Origin: Paramacrobiotus metropolitanus
Taxonomy: Eukaryota; Tardigrada; Eutardigrada; Parachela; Macrobiotidae
Assembly: GCF_019649055.1 (NCBI RefSeq)
Contig: NW_026570230.1
Span: forward strand, 1,736,001-1,800,000
Length of the DNA stretch: 64,000 nt
Direction: 5' to 3'
Shown here: one piece after another, positions 58,868-64,000 of the stretch
How positions within the stretch are numbered: position 1 is the first letter of the stretch
How the letters are laid out: each line of letters begins with the position of its first letter
Made by a program: the position numbers and the translations under genes
Notes under the pieces: generated by a model
Databases searched by the model: none
The model's input: only the letters and a program-made list of their open reading frames with translations
Told to the model about the DNA's origin: nothing

Positions 58868-59644
58868 TCTGCCGCATACCAGACATACTGTAGTTCCATG
58901 CTGCATGTTCAATTGTTCGAGGACACCGCAATTGCAAAGACGATCCATGGTTTTGGCTTGCAAAAAAATGCTGTCTTCTGCACGGATCGTCTTTCGACTT
59001 TGGTCATAAGTTTTTCTCTCTCAATTTACACTTATCACAGTGCGCTTACGTCTGCAATATTTGTATTTTTTAGTTTCTAAAATGTGCGTTTACAAACGTC
59101 AGGTTTATTGTGTCCGTGTTGTACGTTTACTGTTTGCAACCGATTACGTTAATTTGACACAGTCTGCGACCTTGTATTGTAGGTATGTGCTCGGATCCTG
59201 CCGAAGCGCGAGCAGCGAGAACAATTTGATCATCGTTTTGATCGGTTGCTGGTCGTGAAAATCTGATTTCTCTCAAATATGTAATGAAGGTACACGCCAC
59301 ACGGCGGCATATAACTTTTCGTATGCACAGTTTATAGTAGTTGTCTCTTGGAAGACATAACAAATCTTGTATGTACTTCATCGTGCGTAAAACAGCAAGA
59401 ATAAAGCAGGCGCCTGGCATCACAACTCACAAGCGACGAGAAAGTATTTCTTAACAATTCTGGCTATACAGTGATCGCCGTACAAATGATTAAAACTTGA
59501 AAATTTAAAAACTACCTCTTTTAACAACACAAATTTGCATCAAAAGTACAAATATTTTAAATTAAAAATTTACCACAAATAAAAAGGCTCAACACATGCC
59601 AACAAAATTACAGAGCTGCATGGAGAGTCCCAACAAACATTCCT
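58868..59644. other. Convergent 3' flanks of the fructosamine-kinase gene and the minus-strand gene
   Basis: The two genes end toward each other. No further gene and no strong poly(A) signal are seen. A direct repeat CGGATCGTCTTTC / AAGACGATCC occurs near 58935-58995. Confidence 0.45.
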
Positions 59645-61989
59645 TCATTGTGCCGAATTCAAACGCTGCTGCCGCGCCCCTTCTCCGCGCTGTTTATACA
59701 AAGCCAGACTGGACTCCATGGACAGCCGGGTGTTGCGGCTCACCGCGATTCGGGCGAAAATGATCATTTGACGTCCTCCAAGTTTCCAACTAGCGGCTGC
59801 AACAATACGAAAAGTCCAGATCACATTAATTCCAGACAGTTCGAAATTATCAACTGCAAATACGTCATTATGCAATCGGCATAAAGCGAGTTCGATTCCA
59901 TGCGCACAAATATGAATTTTCTAACCTGTAATGGCTGAACCTGTAATGGCTGAACCTGTAATGGCTGCTAGGACACAATCCAACATTTTAACCAATAGTG
60001 TGTTCTGGCAAAAATCAACTCACCAGCGTCTAGATCGAGCATCTGAGTGAATAATAACAAACGAATTCCCGTTCATCAGCCATACATTGCGTGAGTTTCT
60101 CATTGACTCGGCCAGAAAATTCCAAATCCAAACAAACTGTTAGTAAGACTTTAAGTAGCAACTGAAACGCAAAATTGTTAAGCAAGTGCGTTCCACATGA
60201 ACTCAACTACCCTACACGTGCCAACCAAAATAGCTAAAAATGTTAAAAGTTAGGCAAAAAAATTTCCAGTATCTCTGTTTATGGATATTGGCTGTTGTAA
60301 TTGGACAAAACAATAAAATAATTACTACATTCGATACAAACCTGAAAGTAGGCAGGATAAATCCACACGCACACGAGTTAAATGCCGACCAACCGCTCAA
60401 TATTCTGGTCTCCAAAAAACGCTGCACTGAAAATTTGTACGAGTATTTCTGCAACAATAAAATAATTCGTAATCTGGTTCGGACATGCACGTACGACGTT
60501 GCGCTAACCATGCCATACAGCTCCACACGCCGCTCTTCCGGAGCTCTAACACTAACCGCTATCATAAGTGGGATTCTGGTAGCACAACATTCCACCACCA
60601 CGTCAGTCAGTTCCGCAGGGATGCGCGCAACCAGATTAGAGCGGACGGCGTCTTCGCTGATAGTCCCGGTGCGGATTCTCTCGGCATCTGCTGCACCTAA
60701 AATGCATGTTGATAAATTACATATTATTGTCTGTTAAATTCGAATCTACAAAATTTTTAGTTTTCTTAAAGCACAAAGCAGTTGCAGTTAAACATTTTCT
60801 ACAATCCGAGTTCGAATTACGTTAAATTTTATCTAGTTTGCATTGTGCGTGCAAGAGCGGGTAAGCACAGTTGAAAACGCGCATCAAATAGTTTACCGTA
60901 ACTGTTCTAACATAGTTTATTTTACATTCTTTAATCAAAGGCTTTACTCCGGCAGAATAAATTACCTTTTATTACGAGATGTAAGTCAAAATGGTGGTTA
61001 ATGCCAAAAAACCTTCAAGCAAAATCGCGCACCCAGCGAAAAACTTACGTAGGCGAATACGAAACCGCAGAACTTCTTCAACTGGGGCAGGCGCGTGGTG
61101 AGCATTCCCGTTCGTAACCGCAGCAACCGTTTCGTTTAAAACGCGAGCCAGAGAGTTTCCTTCCAGCTGGGTGTTTCTGCAAATACTTAATTATCAACAA
61201 TACGAAATGCATGTATTCAATGATTAGTTGGTCAGATTGAGTTTACATTATCGGCATCATCCGGCTGGCATAACGCTGCAGCGATCCTCTTCTCGCGAAC
61301 ACCAGTACCCGCACACCTAGTGCTACTCCTTCGACTCGGGCTTCGAGCATAAAATCAACGACAGCAACTGCGGGATCAACATTCTGGCAGATATTTAATC
61401 GTATATGCTCTTGCGTTGCTGTGTCTCCCCGTAGAAGAGCTGCTCGCGTCGCGTCTAAAATTTATACAGTAAAGATGTGAGCCAAGATCAGTTCTTTACA
61501 AGAACGCGGGCTCGTCCCCAGCTTTTTACTAAACGTGTTTTAAAAAAACCTACTTAAACATTGTAAGCAGAATTTTGAAAAAATAAATAAACATACAGCA
61601 GCACAATGAAGTATAAACTATAAAGAAACACAGAAACAGGATATGCAGGAAAAAACCTGTTGCTGTATTGCCAACTCTTACCTAGTTCAAAGCTGTAAGA
61701 AAATCACCAGATTTCAAAGTTTTGACAAAGTCGAAAACGAAACTGTTGATAATAATATTGTCTATTATTGTAACGTAAATACAAGTGCAACGATAGGAAC
61801 TGAGGCAACTAAAAGAAAGAAACTGCGAAGAACTTAGCAAACCGCAATATCTCAGTGCAAACTGTTCGCAGATTGCAGTTTCAGGTTCCCAGTTGTCTGC
61901 TGCAACCTCCGCATCCATACGTTCCGACGGTTCCGTCAAGAATTTCAGAACTCACCCAGTGCGATCTCATAAGAATACTCTGAGTGCAT
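59645..61989 (-). CDS. Uncharacterised seven-exon gene, 299 aa
   Basis: I do not recognise this protein. Seven exons join in phase from ATG 61989 to the stop at 59645: 61989-61956, 61899-61834, 61454-61247, 61176-61049, 60696-60491, 60136-60024 and 59789-59645, exactly 300 codons. It starts MHSEYSYEIALADNWEPETA. The middle is rich in Ala, Val and Arg (ALLRGDTATQEHIRLNICQN, DFMLEARVEGVALGVRVLVF, VEEVLRFRIRLRAADAERIR). The C-terminal part reads NGNSFVIIHSDARS then ARIAVSRNTRLSMESSLALY. No signal peptide or clear membrane span. One donor is weak (GTTCTT after exon 2). The length-exact frame across six junctions is the main support. Confidence 0.6.
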
Positions 61990-62222
61990 TTTGAAATCAG
62001 TACAACCAGACGTGAATAAGATCGAGTCTTCAGAAAATTAAAGAAAAGGCAGAAAATTATTTTGCCCAACTTAATTAATTTTGGAGAAAATTTGTTCGCA
62101 AATTACTACTGTAATAGAAAAGACAGAAAACAGCTGAACAGCTGGCTGTTTTGCCAGCCGCCCAGGACGGCATACGGGGTTAGTAAATAAAGTGTAAAGA
62201 CTAAAGCGGCCCGCTTAAATTA
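61990..62222. promoter_or_regulatory. Upstream region of the minus-strand gene
   Basis: AT-rich, with a small inverted repeat (ACAGCTGGCTGTTTTGCCAGC, read as two halves) near 62140-62165. The probable promoter of the minus-strand gene must lie here or inside the adjacent MITE. Confidence 0.3.
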
Positions 62223-62728
62223 GTGGTGGAGGTCAGTTACATTTGGGTAAGCGTTGCGCGTCGGGTAACGGGAAAACGCGTAAAAAGTGTGACGTAACAG
62301 CGCGTAACCAAGCAAACATTCTGATTCGCAGTCACAAAATCTGGGATGGGTTTTCAGCTTACTTGTCCGCGTAAGCGTTGCGCTTCGACGTCGAAGCGCA
62401 ACCATCACCCAAACTACGAGTAACTCGTAACTCTCCTGCACAGATCAACAAAATTTGTGTGTGTTTGGACCAAAAGTAAATCCAACGACCCAGATTCACA
62501 ATCCAAAACTGATAATTAACTTTTTTGACGTAATACCACATTTACCACATTACAGCATTAAAAATGAGTTTTTCAGTTCCACGTCGGTGTTCAATTTCTT
62601 TCTTGGCACGGAAGCGTACTCGACTCACGATTGGACGATTGTTTTTCTGCTGAGTCATGGCTAATTTTTACGCGTCTCTCCATTACCCGACGCGCAACAG
62701 TTACCCAAATGTAATTGACCTCCACCAG
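62223..62728. mobile_element. ~506-bp MITE with ~65-bp inverted ends
   Basis: The left end GTGGTGGAGGTCAGTTACAT, then TTGGGTAAGCGTTGCGCGTC, is matched in reverse at 62655-62728. A third, partial copy of the outer end (CTGGTGGAGGTCAATTAC, 62740-62757) follows in opposite orientation, so the right border may be a nested or partial second insertion. No ORF. Superfamily undetermined. Confidence 0.75.
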
Positions 62729-62739
62729 TGACTAGTGAC

Positions 62740-64000
62740 TGGTGGAGGTCAATTACAGTATTGAGGACTGACTTGTGAGTACGGTATCAGCAGGTACTTT
62801 GCAGTTTGCAGTATATTGTAGCGATAGAAATTAGATGTACCGCCAGTAGGAGTGTTAATTGCCTTTCTCTACTGATTATTGGTTGTTATGTTATGAAGAT
62901 CAGAATCCTAGTTTTCCTACTTTTACCGACCGCATCTCACGGTCAGAAACATCTTGAAATTAGTCTTGCTGCAGCTTGCTCCGAATCTTGCCCCTGTGCT
63001 TATGCACTTCTTGCTACGCGCCTTCCGCGCTTCTTGCCCCACGCTTATGCGTTCTTGCTCCTCAGCTTGCTCGCTGATTCTTGCTACGTTGTACTTGCTA
63101 ATAAACACCTGCGATGACCTTGTGTTGTGTTGCGTAATCGCTATGGGATGATCGTGCATCTCCCATCATTGTCACCCTGTAAACGGTAGTCAGCTTCCGG
63201 TCAGCATCGCTGCCGACCGTGCCAGCCTTTCCCACACTAACAACCGACAGATCGTGGTAAGGTGGATTAACCAACCCACTAGAACAGCAGTCAAACCGGC
63301 TGCTGTTACAATATCAATAGATTCATATATCCTTACGTCCTTATTTTTTGGAAATTATCTCTTAAATCAAGAGTGATTTTTTCATTAAGTTGTTAATTTT
63401 ATAAAATAGAGCATCGCATAAACGTTCCTACCTTTATCTTTAAAAAAATCTTAAGTTTTGGAGAAGGTCTAAAGATTTTTTTAAAAGTTTAATACTTAAG
63501 GGTTGTTAGTACTTACAGGTTGTAGTACTTAAATCTAGTGCTACGTACGTTGTAGTACTTAAATGCTGTTAGCTTCTAGAGAGTTCGCAACTTAGCAACC
63601 TAAGCAATAGTTATTATTTTAAAACTGCCAATTACGTCAAACATAATTTTATTTTTTTTAATTCTTGAAACCTTTAAGACGTTCTTAAATCCGTTCGATT
63701 ACCTCCAAATAACTATAAATTCTTCCAAAGCCCGCTTTAAAGCTTTCACATTTCAAGAATTTCTAAGAATTTCGCAGCGGGGCCGTTACCTCTAGATATT
63801 TTTAGCCTCCAGAGTTTCTAAATTTTAAAAATATCTAGAAATCTGAGTACCTCAATATCTCACGGTCTGAAGTGTCTAATTTATACGAGTATCTAATTAT
63901 TCCTAAATATCTAACAGCCGGCCCGCGGCCCGTTAACTTCTGTATTCACTAACGTAGCGGCTCTGTGGTACTGGTGGTAGCCTGGGCATTAATAGTGGAG
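62740..64000. other. Right-edge intergenic region
   Basis: A 75-codon frame from ATG 62893 starts MKIRILVFLLLPTASHGQ, which looks like a signal peptide. The rest is low-complexity and built on TTCTTGCTACGCGCC-like repeats, so I do not call it. From about 63350 the sequence is AT-rich, with GTTGTAGTACTTAAAT repeated near 63520-63565. No gene is supported. Confidence 0.4.

Noticed and set aside
62806-63117. 103-codon ORF with signal-peptide-like start
   Set aside because: The body is translated low-complexity TTCTTGCTACGC repeats. No support for expression.

Overview
The window is nuclear DNA of an animal. It holds conserved metazoan genes with several introns each, and the introns use GT-AG splice sites. 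I reconstructed these genes by matching reading phase across splice sites. They are, left to right: phosphomannose isomerase (MPI, minus strand, running off the left edge), SIRT6, BUB3, an uncharacterised one-span membrane protein, the mitochondrial complex I subunit NDUFS2, an F-box protein, the 3' part of a fructosamine-3-kinase-family gene, and a seven-exon gene of unknown function on the minus strand. Compact genes, short introns and the F-box architecture fit a small-genome ecdysozoan. A tardigrade is my best guess, but that is inference only.

Region 1 (1-11.3 kb) is gene-dense: MPI and SIRT6 are divergent, and BUB3 follows. Region 2 (12.0-17.4 kb) is two adjacent 2.6-2.7 kb foldback transposons. 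They have roughly 1 kb inverted arms, 8-9 bp target duplications and the remnant of a FLYWCH-like zinc-finger ORF, which suggests a Mutator-like origin. Region 3 (18.0-31.8 kb) holds the small membrane protein, NDUFS2 and the F-box gene. The last intron of the F-box gene (5.6 kb) carries a degenerate antisense non-LTR retrotransposon with a reverse transcriptase and a restriction-like endonuclease, plus a second endonuclease fragment.

Region 4 (33.5-53.1 kb) is the main find. Ten rolling-circle (Helitron-superfamily) elements of two end-types, A and B, lie head to tail with base-exact junctions. One is a 7.7 kb element encoding a Rep, a PIF1-type helicase and an RPA-like single-strand-binding protein; the others are short non-autonomous derivatives. 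The first B element was itself invaded by a 5.9 kb hAT-like element with a perfect 8-bp target duplication. That element is filled with a ~73-bp minisatellite arranged in ~0.86-1.0 kb higher-order repeats and has an inverted arm at its far end.

Region 5 (53.1-58.9 kb) is a zone of partial segmental duplication: an intron-retaining copy of the 3' part of NDUFS2, and two partial copies of a fructosamine-kinase exon, one split by a TA-flanked MITE. Region 6 (58.9-64 kb) holds the unknown minus-strand gene and one more MITE.

The host genes do not form a pathway or operon. The interest lies in the transposon biology, the two unknown genes and a few gene-structure oddities. Near-identical repeats differ mainly in homopolymer length, so some frameshifts may be assembly errors.
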